In this document: positions 1 to 7,269 of the stretch, one piece after another
Layout of the letters: the number at the start of each line of letters is the position of its first letter
Numbering within the stretch: the stretch's first letter is position 1
NCBI GenBank assembly: GCA_003354225.1
Contig: PIVH01000173.1
Span: 1-7,286 of the forward strand
Length of the DNA: 7,286 nt
Reading direction: 5' to 3'
From: Globobulimina sp.
Taxonomy: Eukaryota; Foraminifera; Rotaliida
Translations under genes and position numbers: made by a program
The notes under the pieces: generated by a model
The model's input: only the letters and a program-made list of their open reading frames with translations
Databases searched by the model: none
Told to the model about the DNA's origin: nothing

Positions 1-192
1 ATTATAATTACCATAATTATCCAACATACTCTATTCTATACAATGTATTGGCAAAGAAAGAGCATTGAAATGATACATTTTTTAGCTATCCAACCCCGCC
101 ATACTACGCACGCCCACCAATATATAATAGGACGTCACATGTCTTAATTTTAAGCCTTGCTTCAAATTAAGCAAAAAAAGTTTCAAGCAGTA
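1..192. other. AT-rich upstream region of the PH-WD40 gene
   Basis: No credible gene is seen here on either strand. The stretch is AT-rich with one more GC-rich patch around 95-118. An in-frame TAA at 151-153 lies 39 bases before the ATG at 193, so the downstream reading frame does not extend into this region without splicing. It probably holds the promoter and 5' untranslated region of the gene at 193, but its 5' side is cut by the window edge, so a 3' end of another gene could also lie here. Confidence 0.5.
116..138 (+). promoter_or_regulatory. Possible core promoter: CCAAT next to TATATAATA, then GACGTCAC
   Basis: A CCAAT pentamer runs directly into TATATAATA, followed a few bases on by GACGTCAC, which contains the palindrome GACGTC and the half-site ACGTCA seen in CRE/bZIP-type sites. 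The group lies about 55-75 bases before the ATG at 193, a plausible core-promoter distance in a compact protist genome. TATA-like strings are common by chance in DNA this AT-rich, and core promoter rules in this organism are unknown, so this is a weak call. Confidence 0.25.
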
Positions 193-3100
193 ATGTTCAG
201 CAACTTTTCGTCGGTCAAAAATGTGCTATCAAATCCAACCGATATGCAGAATATTGGATTATTGCGTCAACCCACACGAGAACGGAGAGCAACTGTACGT
301 TTAAAGAAAGTGACAAATGTTCATGTTGTATTCACTGGCTATTTATTCATGAGATCCAAAGGCGGCGTCCACAAACAATATTACTTTGTATTAACGGAAG
401 AATCATTGACATTTTATCGTAAAAAAAACGACTCGCGAGCTAAGGGAGAGATTTCCTTACCAGTAAAAATAGTGCAACTCGCAAACTATGCACAAAAAAA
501 TGCATTTCAAGTCATCCCACTCAAATTTGATAAATATCAGTATGAGTTTGTGGAAAACAGTGATGAATCCATTCTTTTGTATGCCGACACCGCCTCATTG
601 GAAAAGGAGTGGTCCTCGAAAATGCAATCGATAACACAAAAGATTATGGAACCATACATATTTCCAGACGCGATCGATGATGATGGCGATGCGGAGGTTG
701 CCAATGATTTCAATGCGACGCAGCAAAGAATGCACGACAAATTGAGCTCGATGTTGGAGAATAATTATTTCAATTTGTCCTCTTCGAAAAGCAAATGGAG
801 ATCGAGCTTATCGCTCCGGGGCTTAACCTCTGAGGACACGGATATCAATGAATTGAATCGGGGGCTACGTATTGGCGAAATATCGGCGGCGGACAACAAC
901 AAAAATAGCATACTGAGTGCGTCCTGTTTGGCTGTGCATAATCAGCACAATTTAATGTGTGTCGGGGCGCGACCAGCCGCAGACAATGCGAATAATGGCT
1001 TGCTGAGCATTTACAACGTAACCATTGATTCGACCGACGATGACGACCACGATCTAAACCTCGTCAAAGAGTGGCAAATCTCGGATGGCATCGTCTCCAT
1101 TGATTGGCGCGAGAACGTGTTGTTAGTGTCGACCACCGAAGGCAGAGTCTATTATTATCAGATTGATTATGACGCCGCCTCTCAGCAATGCTACTTAGTG
1201 GCACATAATGAACACAACCCGTCGGAGCCGGTGATTTATACTCATTCCACGCTGCAACAGCACAGCAAATATACCTTGTTATCGGCGCCCGGCTCTTGGA
1301 TGCATTCCCTGCGCATAAACAGCGTGAAGATATCCTGCATGGCCAAACCGGACTGTTTCCTGTGTATTGAAAACGAGTCCTTTCATTTGTGGAGTTTGGA
1401 CAGCCGCGGCAATAATGGCCGTCCGGTGTACTCTCAAAAAGCGTCCACTTCGCCCTTATTCGCGATTGAGTGGAACCCGCATCATAACCATCAATTTATG
1501 GTTGCCGGAGTCTCCTCAAACTTAAAGATTATCGATACGCGCGAACTGACCAACAATCCGTCAAAATCCGTGCCATGGAAAATGAAGAAGGCGCACTGCC
1601 ATACAATCACCAATATTTCATGGAATTTGTTGGTGGAATATTGGATCGCCACGGCATCGCACGACGGCTGCGTCAAAATATGGGACACGCGCTACAATTC
1701 GGGGCCAGTTCGCTCGCTGTTGGCCCATAACAATGTGGTAAACACTGTGAAATGGAGCGAGTCGCACTGCGAGCTGCTAATCAGTGGCAGCGACGATCGG
1801 AGCATGAAATTATGGAATTTGCGCTCTCCGACCTGTTCTCCGCACTATTTGTTGTATTCGCACTTATTCGCAAACCCTGTGATTGGCTGCGGATATTCGG
1901 CCAAACGGCCAATGCAATTTTTTGGTTTGTCCTCTGGCGGCGAATTGCAGTCAGTCGAGTTGACGGATAATTTTGTTGCGGATTTCGTGCCGCATCGGTT
2001 TACGGAGAAGAGCTTTGAAAAACGGCTGGATGCCAATGTGAATGAAGAAGATTTGGAAGAGAAGAAATCGGACTTTGCGGCGGCCCGCAACATCGAATTA
2101 ATGATTTATATGCGAGATATGGAGAGTGCCCACCGAGCCATCCCCGCATTGGCAGACAAACAATGGTTTGGCGGCAATTACGAGGCAGCTCAGGATTTAT
2201 TGAATTCAGTCTCGACGGTCGGCTTCCAATCCACTTTAAGTAAATACCATAAACAATACAATTTCGACGAGATGTTGAATAAAATCGCGCCTTTTTACCA
2301 TCCGTTGTGTGTCGTATTAAGCCGCGCGAATCAATGCGATGTGGCATTGTGCGAACAGATGAAACTACGAATGTTTATTCGCAAAGTCTTAAACAAAAAG
2401 GAATGGCGCAAACTGCTAATTATGAAAGACAAGATATTCAAACACTTGCTGGAAATGGGAGAGTTGGACAATAATTTAATTGTTTCCATCATCAAATTGT
2501 TAAAGAAATATTCGTATATTGATGCTTGTAAATGGTGCATTGATGCGGCTGAGCTGTATTACAAAAATAAGAAATATTCGCTATTTTTGCCCATTGCCGT
2601 CTCGTTGTTATATCCCACCATTTACCACTTTGCGGATAAAAACATTGTGAAATCGCCCGATTTATCCTTATTACGCAAATCTGCACATATTTTGGACCGC
2701 AAATTGCGAGATTATGAATATATGCGATGGCAATTAAACTTATTGTTGTCTTTGAATGAATGTTTGGAGCAACAGCAATACGACGAAGTGAGTATAAATA
2801 TTATCAAAGTATGGGAGAGTTTTGCGGCCCAAAAGAGGGAAATAAATGTGGATGAAAGCCGGACCTCAATCACCTTAAATATTGATGCCAATGCAGAGAG
2901 TGTCCATTATTCAGTCCTTAGTCAGACTGCGTATCGATTATATTTCAACGCATTGTTAGCGGAGGGACATTGTGATACATTTTTCATTGAATGCACGCAA
3001 TTATCGCATCGCCACAAAGGGTATGAGATATCGTATATTATCACAGATATGATGGACAACGAAGGCTATAATGAGCTGCATTTATATTTAGAAAGTCAGC

Positions 3101-3471
3101 TAAATGACCAGTTGGATGACATTAATAATATGAATGTAAATATGGATGAAATCCGATTACGGAAATGTTGTGATGGCGTCATTTCCATTGTAAATATTTG
3201 TGAAAATTGTCCCATTCTTCCCAAATGTTTAAAGAATAACTTACCAAAATATTTGAAGAAATTTCAAATAAATTTACAAGACTTATTCAAATTAATGGAT
3301 ACCAAATATAAAAATCAAAAAAATGTCAAAATGAATATGATCAACTTTGGTAAAGAACTGATAAAAAGAATTAAACAAATACAAGAAAATAAATTAAATA
3401 CGGAATATTATTTTAGAAATGAAATACATAATTTAATGACTATGGTTCAAGCCTTTTGTTTGCAATTCTGA
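193..3471 (+). CDS. PH domain - WD40 propeller - helical solenoid protein (1092 aa)
   Basis: Residue numbers count from the ATG at 193, the first ATG after the in-frame TAA at 151-153. Residues about 46-149 read as a PH domain: a GYLF first strand, then KQYYFVL and SLTFYRKK, ending in a helix with the near-invariant Trp (W140 in EKEW). The usual K-x-R pair before the second strand is KQY here, so classical phosphoinositide binding is uncertain. An acidic, Ser-rich linker follows. Residues about 245-590 hold WD40 repeats; the clearest end in HLWSLD (398-403), IIDTR (446-450), IWDTR (496-500) and LWNLR (540-544), with GH-like AH or SH dipeptides ahead. Residues about 620-1090 lack repeats of known sequence and look helical, like an alpha-solenoid. 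A propeller followed by a solenoid is the plan of coat, tether and nutrient-sensing complex subunits, so a role in membrane traffic is inferred, not shown. I do not recognise the orthologue. The gene ends at TGA 3469-3471 and is intact. Confidence 0.85.
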   Translation: MFSNFSSVKNVLSNPTDMQNIGLLRQPTRERRATVRLKKVTNVHVVFTGYLFMRSKGGVHKQYYFVLTEESLTFYRKKNDSRAKGEISLPVKIVQLANYAQKNAFQVIPLKFDKYQYEFVENSDESILLYADTASLEKEWSSKMQSITQKIMEPYIFPDAIDDDGDAEVANDFNATQQRMHDKLSSMLENNYFNLSSSKSKWRSSLSLRGLTSEDTDINELNRGLRIGEISAADNNKNSILSASCLAVHNQHNLMCVGARPAADNANNGLLSIYNVTIDSTDDDDHDLNLVKEWQISDGIVSIDWRENVLLVSTTEGRVYYYQIDYDAASQQCYLVAHNEHNPSEPVIYTHSTLQQHSKYTLLSAPGSWMHSLRINSVKISCMAKPDCFLCIENESFHLWSLDSRGNNGRPVYSQKASTSPLFAIEWNPHHNHQFMVAGVSSNLKIIDTRELTNNPSKSVPWKMKKAHCHTITNISWNLLVEYWIATASHDGCVKIWDTRYNSGPVRSLLAHNNVVNTVKWSESHCELLISGSDDRSMKLWNLRSPTCSPHYLLYSHLFANPVIGCGYSAKRPMQFFGLSSGGELQSVELTDNFVADFVPHRFTEKSFEKRLDANVNEEDLEEKKSDFAAARNIELMIYMRDMESAHRAIPALADKQWFGGNYEAAQDLLNSVSTVGFQSTLSKYHKQYNFDEMLNKIAPFYHPLCVVLSRANQCDVALCEQMKLRMFIRKVLNKKEWRKLLIMKDKIFKHLLEMGELDNNLIVSIIKLLKKYSYIDACKWCIDAAELYYKNKKYSLFLPIAVSLLYPTIYHFADKNIVKSPDLSLLRKSAHILDRKLRDYEYMRWQLNLLLSLNECLEQQQYDEVSINIIKVWESFAAQKREINVDESRTSITLNIDANAESVHYSVLSQTAYRLYFNALLAEGHCDTFFIECTQLSHRHKGYEISYIITDMMDNEGYNELHLYLESQLNDQLDDINNMNVNMDEIRLRKCCDGVISIVNICENCPILPKCLKNNLPKYLKKFQINLQDLFKLMDTKYKNQKNVKMNMINFGKELIKRIKQIQENKLNTEYYFRNEIHNLMTMVQAFCLQF

Positions 3472-3569
3472 ATTCATTCACCTTTTCTTTTTTCGTGTCT
3501 ATAGTTTTTGTTGTTATGATTCTTGGATAATTCAAACGTTTTTCTTGAAACATTTTTTTTTACGTTTAA

Positions 3570-4265
3570 ATGACGGGTTCTTCGATCGTAGCTATACAAC
3601 AATTGATAGATATATTTACTCGTTTCCCCACCATATATAGCTATGAAGAATTTGAAGATAATCAGTTTGATGCCACCGTTGCTGAACTCGCAAAAATAGG
3701 TTATGTCACTTATGTGATATTATTATAATAATTACAAATATTTAATTCATAAACATTTACAGATTTAAAAATGTATCATATTGATTCAGGTTACTTATTA
3801 AACGAATGCAACGTACATAAAACACCAAACGAAGACCATGGTGATTTTTGTTTTTTGATTTTGTGTGATAGTTTAGCCCGAATTATGTTTGTATTAAAAC
3901 GGTATCATTGTTTTGTTAGAACACAGTCCCAATTAGAAATTGACAATATTTATGGTGATGGTTATAACAGTATTGAGTTATTAAATGATTTTAATCATCT
4001 TTTATTTGCTCATTCAACTGAATTTGAGGATATTCACAACAAAATGATTGAAAACTGCAATGATGGAGAAATATGTGATTTGTGTAGCTGTTGTATGTTG
4101 AAAAGAAACCAACGAGACAGAACCATTGAGGATAAACATTTATATTCCAATGAGAGTAATATTGAAGAGATTGTGCAACAACAATTGATCGACAAAATTC
4201 ATTCATATTATTTCCATACTTTTGATACCGGCTATAAATTGACACAATTAAAGACAAAAGGTTGA
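3570..4265 (+). CDS. N-terminal module of the ADP-ribosyltransferase-like gene (exon 1 and start of exon 2)
   Basis: Exon 1 (3570-3699) begins MTGSSIVAIQQLIDIF, rich in predicted helix. After the intron the frame resumes as DLKMYHIDSGYLL and stays open to TGA 4263-4265. The translation has an amphipathic stretch around FLILCDSLARIMFVLKRY, then ELLNDFNHLLFAHSTEFEDI, then a Cys cluster (four Cys within seven residues, codons 4074-4094) followed by the basic KRNQRDR. It ends near DKIHSYYFHTFDTGYKLT just before the frame change. I recognise this only as the region that precedes the catalytic domain in proteins of this layout; I know of no biochemical role. The Cys cluster might bind metal, but no partner Cys/His set is clear. 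If translated from this allele it would give a protein of about 210 residues without a catalytic domain. Confidence 0.55.
3700..3762 (+). other. Intron 1 of the ADP-ribosyltransferase-like gene (63 nt, phase 1)
   Basis: Donor G|GTTATG and acceptor TTTACAG|AT. Without splicing, the frame that starts at 3570 ends at TAA 3726-3728. With it, the single base G3699 joins AT to give GAT (Asp), and the frame continues into the long open stretch that contains the ATG at 3771. The interior is very AT-rich, with TTTAAT and ATTTACAG near the 3' end as possible branch and acceptor signals. Other GT donors nearby (3705, 3714) would place a stop directly after the junction. Confidence 0.6.
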
Positions 4266-4839
4266 AATTATTAACAGACAAAAAATAACGGATCAGGGAC
4301 AGGGTGATATGACTGATATCGATGATGTTTATATATCAGAAATACACAAACGAATCAGTAATAAACGTGAAGTATATCGCAATATTGCTGCATTAAAGAG
4401 ATTAAATTCAAAATCTGCGAACAGTAAATTCTCATTGCAAACAGACGAAACAGTGAGTAAATTAAATGAATATAGCTACGGAGTCAGGTATTTTTAATGG
4501 GAGTTTTATAAAAACAATCAAAATACAACGGATGATGCGTGGCTGTGGTCAGGAGTACCAATGGCTGATGAATTCCATCCTGAAGCAAACGCTGGGTCAA
4601 AGCTATGCGATTGGTATATTTCACAGAAGTATGATAGTTTGAAACAGGAAATGTTATACAATAACATTTGCATTATTTCAATAACACAATTTAACCATTT
4701 GGTACAAAAAGCAAATGTATATTCCAACACATTATGATTTTGTCCAAGAAAACAATCTGCAAAATGCTATGGAATGGAATATGGTCAAAAGATAAGCATT
4801 GGGCATTTGGTCGCAATAATGACCCATTGCACTTACGAT
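4252..4839 (+). other. Middle part of the ADP-ribosyltransferase-like gene, interrupted by TAA and TGA
   Basis: Read in the frame of 4309, this stretch gives a charged, helical region (TDIDDVYISEIHKRISNK), then SYGVRYF, a TAA at 4495-4497, WEFYKNN, a Trp-rich patch (DDAWLWSG), DWYISQKYDSLKQEM, and a TGA at 4735-4737 before a segment with MEYGQKISIGHLVAIM that runs to the splice donor. The frame is the same before and after both stops, so these are point changes, not frame slips. The ATG at 4309 could start only a 62-residue peptide, which I do not consider a separate gene. A second reading around 4730-4792 (HYDFVQENNLQN) is also open, but it does not join smoothly to the downstream exon. Confidence 0.5.
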
Positions 4840-4902
4840 GTATGTTCAACAACAATTTATTGACAAAATAAACAACTTTAATTTTAACAAATAACAAATA
4901 AG
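4840..4902 (+). other. Intron 2 of the ADP-ribosyltransferase-like gene (63 nt, phase 0)
   Basis: The donor GAT|GTATGT matches the common eukaryotic consensus, and the acceptor is AAATAAG|GTT. The unspliced frame ends at TGA 4861-4863. Removing the 63 nt joins THCTYD to VLQFKFNSTFR in a single frame, which continues to the stop at 6016. TTTTAAC about 20 bases before the acceptor is a candidate branch site. The length equals that of intron 1. Confidence 0.7.
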
Positions 4903-6018
4903 GTTTTGCAATTTAAGTTTAACAGCACATTCAGATGCAGTGATAATAATTTTCAAATAATGAAAAAGCAGCATCGAAATTATTATTGGTTGGGGAGGTT
5001 ATTAAGAGAGATTGTTGAATGTTTTGGAATGAAAGTCCCAGAAAGAATACTGACACTATATCATGGTATAAATACACAGTTTACTTTTCCATCAATCCGT
5101 CCATATATTAAAGGGCCGTTAAGCACTACAACTGATTATTGTGTCGCTGCAGGATTTTGTAATAACACTGGAATGATATTGGAGCTCGAAATTGTTTTAC
5201 CGTACTGGAAATTTAAGATGAATGAAGATTTGCCAGCGGCACAAAAGCTAAATTGTTTTGCTTGCAGCTGGATTAGTGATTATACGAACGAACAAGAAAT
5301 ATTCATTATAGGTGGATTAAATAAGGTTTTCTTCAAATCCATCATTGACGTACCATCAAACACAAATTATGCGGCATATATCAGGGGGCTGAGACAAATG
5401 ACATCGCACTGTGTTTGTGGCTCAGAATTTGAAGTTGATAGTGATGTGTCTTTTGTAAATAAAATTGAAAAAAAAATTGTTTTTCGATTTTTGGCACATC
5501 GATTATATGAATGTTATCCAAATCATAAATATGCAGATCGATGGGAAAGTTGTCCAGATTTTATTAAAGAAGTACTAAATAAATATTGCAGAACAATGAC
5601 GCATATAAGCTTTGACAGCAACAAAAATGAAAATAACATTTATGAACTTATATTTAAGTTTGCGAATCAATGGATTAAACTTAATTTAATATGTGGTATA
5701 TATCCCAACATACAGTATATAGCTTATGTGGCGAGAGCAGAGCATATATCATTCCTAAAACAATCTTTTATTTATGATTCTGTTTTGTATTTCATTAAAC
5801 ATAGTGCAGTGAACACAAAATTGCAAATGATTTCAATAACAATCAATGAATTATATGCAGAAGAGATGGAAATATATCTTGAAGATTACAAAAAGGCCTT
5901 TAAAGCATATTCATGGAATATTTATGTTCATACTCTTCATGAATCATTCAAAGGTATTCCTGTTGATAATCCTAATGCAAAATCTTTCAGCATCAAAATA
6001 GCAAAAAATTCAAAGTGA
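4903..6018 (+). CDS. Catalytic exon: ADP-ribosyltransferase domain plus C-terminal region
   Basis: This exon is open from the splice acceptor to TGA 6016-6018. If translated alone, its first ATG is at 4960. The domain shows, in order: the strand LTLYHGI (His codon 5062-5064), the loop GPLSTTTDY (5116-5142) followed by VAAGF, and NEQEIFIIGG with an E-x-E pair (Glu codons 5290 and 5296). This order and spacing matches the R-S-E type of mono-ADP-ribosyltransferase, which transfers ADP-ribose from NAD+ to arginine. Here His replaces the NAD-contacting Arg, as in the HG motif of PARP and diphtheria-toxin-type enzymes. The second Glu of E-x-E is the expected catalytic residue, so activity is possible. 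About 220 further residues follow (for example SCPDFIKEVLNKY and IYPNIQYIAYVA) with no domain I recognise. No signal peptide or membrane segment is seen, so a cytoplasmic protein is likely. The target is unknown. Confidence 0.65.
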   Translation, partial: VLQFKFNSTFRCSDNNFQIMKKQHRNYYWLGRLLREIVECFGMKVPERILTLYHGINTQFTFPSIRPYIKGPLSTTTDYCVAAGFCNNTGMILELEIVLPYWKFKMNEDLPAAQKLNCFACSWISDYTNEQEIFIIGGLNKVFFKSIIDVPSNTNYAAYIRGLRQMTSHCVCGSEFEVDSDVSFVNKIEKKIVFRFLAHRLYECYPNHKYADRWESCPDFIKEVLNKYCRTMTHISFDSNKNENNIYELIFKFANQWIKLNLICGIYPNIQYIAYVARAEHISFLKQSFIYDSVLYFIKHSAVNTKLQMISITINELYAEEMEIYLEDYKKAFKAYSWNIYVHTLHESFKGIPVDNPNAKSFSIKIAKNSK

Positions 6019-6108
6019 AACAATAACTTTATTTTTCAAATTAATTAAATGAAAGTTTTTAAGTGTGGTGCGAGTAAAAAGATTTTTAACAAAGGAATTT
6101 CAGTAGAT
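6019..6108. other. Convergent intergenic spacer
   Basis: These 90 very AT-rich bases separate the stop of the plus-strand ADP-ribosyltransferase-like gene from the stop of the minus-strand PH gene. No gene is seen. The 3' untranslated regions of both genes must overlap or be very short. Confidence 0.6.
6028..6033 (-). terminator. Possible AATAAA polyadenylation signal of the minus-strand gene
   Basis: The plus-strand TTTATT reads AATAAA on the minus strand, about 75 bases past the stop of the coiled-coil/PH gene. A cleavage site 10-30 bases further on would fall inside the end of the opposing coding sequence. The hexamer is frequent by chance in such AT-rich DNA. Confidence 0.3.
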
Positions 6109-7269
6109 TTATAGTTCTCTTTTTCTTTGCTTTTCTTGTGCTATATTTGATGCAATATCTTTTGTCCAATTCTCAACAGAAACAGTTGAATAACTTCTTG
6201 GTTTAGCTCGCAATGTATTTACCCATAAATCTCTCACATTTTGAGACTTTGCTTGTAATAAAATTATTCCTTTTGATGTAAGAAGTACAAAACAACATTT
6301 TTTGGATGGATTACCATTGAATAGATTCGTATCTCCAACATTTATTTTATAAACATCGTCATATAAAAAGCTATTATTTGCAATAAACATTTCATTTTCG
6401 CCCAAACTGACTCTGACCACATATGTCTTACCTTTGCCATGTAATAACATTCCACATTCAGACCCATTCAATTCAGTTTCCATTTTCTTTTTTATTTTAA
6501 CCTGACGACCTCTCATCATTTTTTCTCTATATCCGGCCATTACTTTTCTGAACATTTTCTTTTCCTCGTTATCGCCAAAAATTATTTCAAAACTATTCAT
6601 CAGATATATATTCTGCGGGTACTGTTGGAAAATATCAGCTAATGCAAACACACGTTTTTGTATAAATTCTTTCCGCTCATTGTCAGCTAATTTATATCTA
6701 TTCATATTCGCTGTAACCACACTCATTTCTGCTTTGAATCTCTTCCAATTCGCATCACTTAAAAGCCCTTTTACTTCCGCAATATACTCAACAATCATAT
6801 TTATTATTTTCTCCCTATCCTCATTCTCTTCATTCCCCTCCAACATTTTCTGTAAATAAATAATTTTTTCATTTAATATTTCCTTTTCGTTTTGCAATCT
6901 ATCATTATCATTTTCTAATTGCTTTGTCTTTGATTGCTGTTTTGTTTTTATTTTTTTCTTTGAATCATTCAATTGCAAGCGAGCAATTTCCGAGTTCAAT
7001 TCAACAATTTTATGGCGAATGGAAGCATTCTTCGCCTTCAAATCCGTATTTTCTTTTTTTAGTTGAAGAACAGCAACGTTTTGCAAATCTTGATTATGTT
7101 TAACTACATCAACAACGCTATTTTGCCGAGTTCTGGATATTTCGTTCATTTTTTGTTTCATTTCCATCCTTTGTCTCTGTTCAACCATTTCAGATTTGGT
7201 ATCATTACATTTCTTTCGCAATGCTTCATTTTCCTCCTCAATTTGTTTATTCAGTTCGGTGTACTCCAT
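6109..7269 (-). CDS. Coiled-coil protein with C-terminal PH-like domain (386 aa from first ATG; 5' end may lie outside)
   Basis: Residues 1-145 are a highly charged, heptad-like coiled coil rich in Glu, Lys, Asn and Gln (for example QIEEENEALRKK and LQNEKEILNEKIIYLQ), probably for dimerisation. Residues about 150-250 are helical and contain NWKRFKAEM and IFQQYPQNIYLM. Residues about 272-355 look like a PH domain: GMLLHGKGKTYVVRVSL, several strands, CCFVLLTSKGIILLQA, and a final helix with the expected Trp (W349 in VRDLWVNTL). The tail is basic (QEKQRKREL). The product is probably a membrane-associated scaffold or adaptor; partners are unknown. The start is not settled: before the ATG at 7267-7269 the same frame stays open through FEKKI to the window edge, and those residues also suit a coiled coil, so the gene may begin further out or be one exon of a longer gene. 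It ends at TAA and is intact within the window. Confidence 0.75.
   Translation of the reverse strand: MEYTELNKQIEEENEALRKKCNDTKSEMVEQRQRMEMKQKMNEISRTRQNSVVDVVKHNQDLQNVAVLQLKKENTDLKAKNASIRHKIVELNSEIARLQLNDSKKKIKTKQQSKTKQLENDNDRLQNEKEILNEKIIYLQKMLEGNEENEDREKIINMIVEYIAEVKGLLSDANWKRFKAEMSVVTANMNRYKLADNERKEFIQKRVFALADIFQQYPQNIYLMNSFEIIFGDNEEKKMFRKVMAGYREKMMRGRQVKIKKKMETELNGSECGMLLHGKGKTYVVRVSLGENEMFIANNSFLYDDVYKINVGDTNLFNGNPSKKCCFVLLTSKGIILLQAKSQNVRDLWVNTLRAKPRSYSTVSVENWTKDIASNIAQEKQRKREL

Larger units (their letters stand above)
3570..6018 (+). pseudogene. ADP-ribosyltransferase-like gene, three exons, with three breaks in exon 2
   Basis: The ATG at 3570 directly follows an in-frame TAA (3567-3569). 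Joining 3570-3699, 3763-4839 and 4903-6018 gives a plausible layout of about 773 codons, with an N-terminal helical module, a middle region and a C-terminal ADP-ribosyltransferase domain. Three defects interrupt it. The frame changes by one base somewhere in 4252-4262, where the old frame ends at TGA 4263-4265 and the new one is open only after TAA 4249-4251; an A4 run at 4256-4259 is the likeliest site. An in-frame TAA lies at 4495-4497 and an in-frame TGA at 4735-4737. On both sides of each break the translation keeps a protein-like character, and I see no intron that removes the two stops while keeping frame. A 79-nt intron (4261-4339) could bypass the frame change alone. I favour a recently inactivated copy of a multigene family. 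Sequence errors, stop readthrough or separate use of the intact 3' exon remain possible. Confidence 0.6.

Noticed and set aside
4-20. Perfect 7-base inverted repeat ATAATTA-CCA-TAATTAT
   Set aside because: It is short, made only of A and T, and at the window edge; expected by chance in DNA of this composition.
157-192. N-terminal extension of the PH-WD40 protein starting at TTG 157
   Set aside because: TTG is not a normal start in eukaryotic nuclear genes; the first ATG after the in-frame stop at 151-153 is at 193.
2000-2347. 115-codon minus-strand open frame and other short frames inside the PH-WD40 gene (e.g. 537-740, 1491-1688, 1752-1970, 1845-2093, 2331-2540, 2492-2686)
   Set aside because: They lie opposite or out of frame with a well-supported gene, and their translations show no domain or protein-like pattern.
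4261-4339. A 79-nt intron (GTTGAA...ATATATCAG) that would repair the frame change in exon 2
   Set aside because: It would restore frame, but it removes a protein-like stretch (TDIDDVYISE), has a weaker donor, differs from the 63-nt size of the other introns and does not explain the later TAA and TGA. It is kept as an alternative only.
4495-4737. Reassigned stop codons (TAA and TGA read as amino acids)
   Set aside because: TGA ends the PH-WD40 gene and the catalytic exon, and TAA ends the minus-strand gene, all at sensible places. The 1092-codon first gene contains no internal in-frame stop.
3991-4897. Minus-strand open frames at 3991-4281, 4518-4730 and 4691-4897
   Set aside because: They are antisense to exon 2 of the transferase gene, and their translations show no recognisable features.
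4906-4959. Start of the catalytic exon at TTG 4906
   Set aside because: The codons here continue upstream through the splice acceptor at 4902/4903 and are better read as the 5' end of exon 3.
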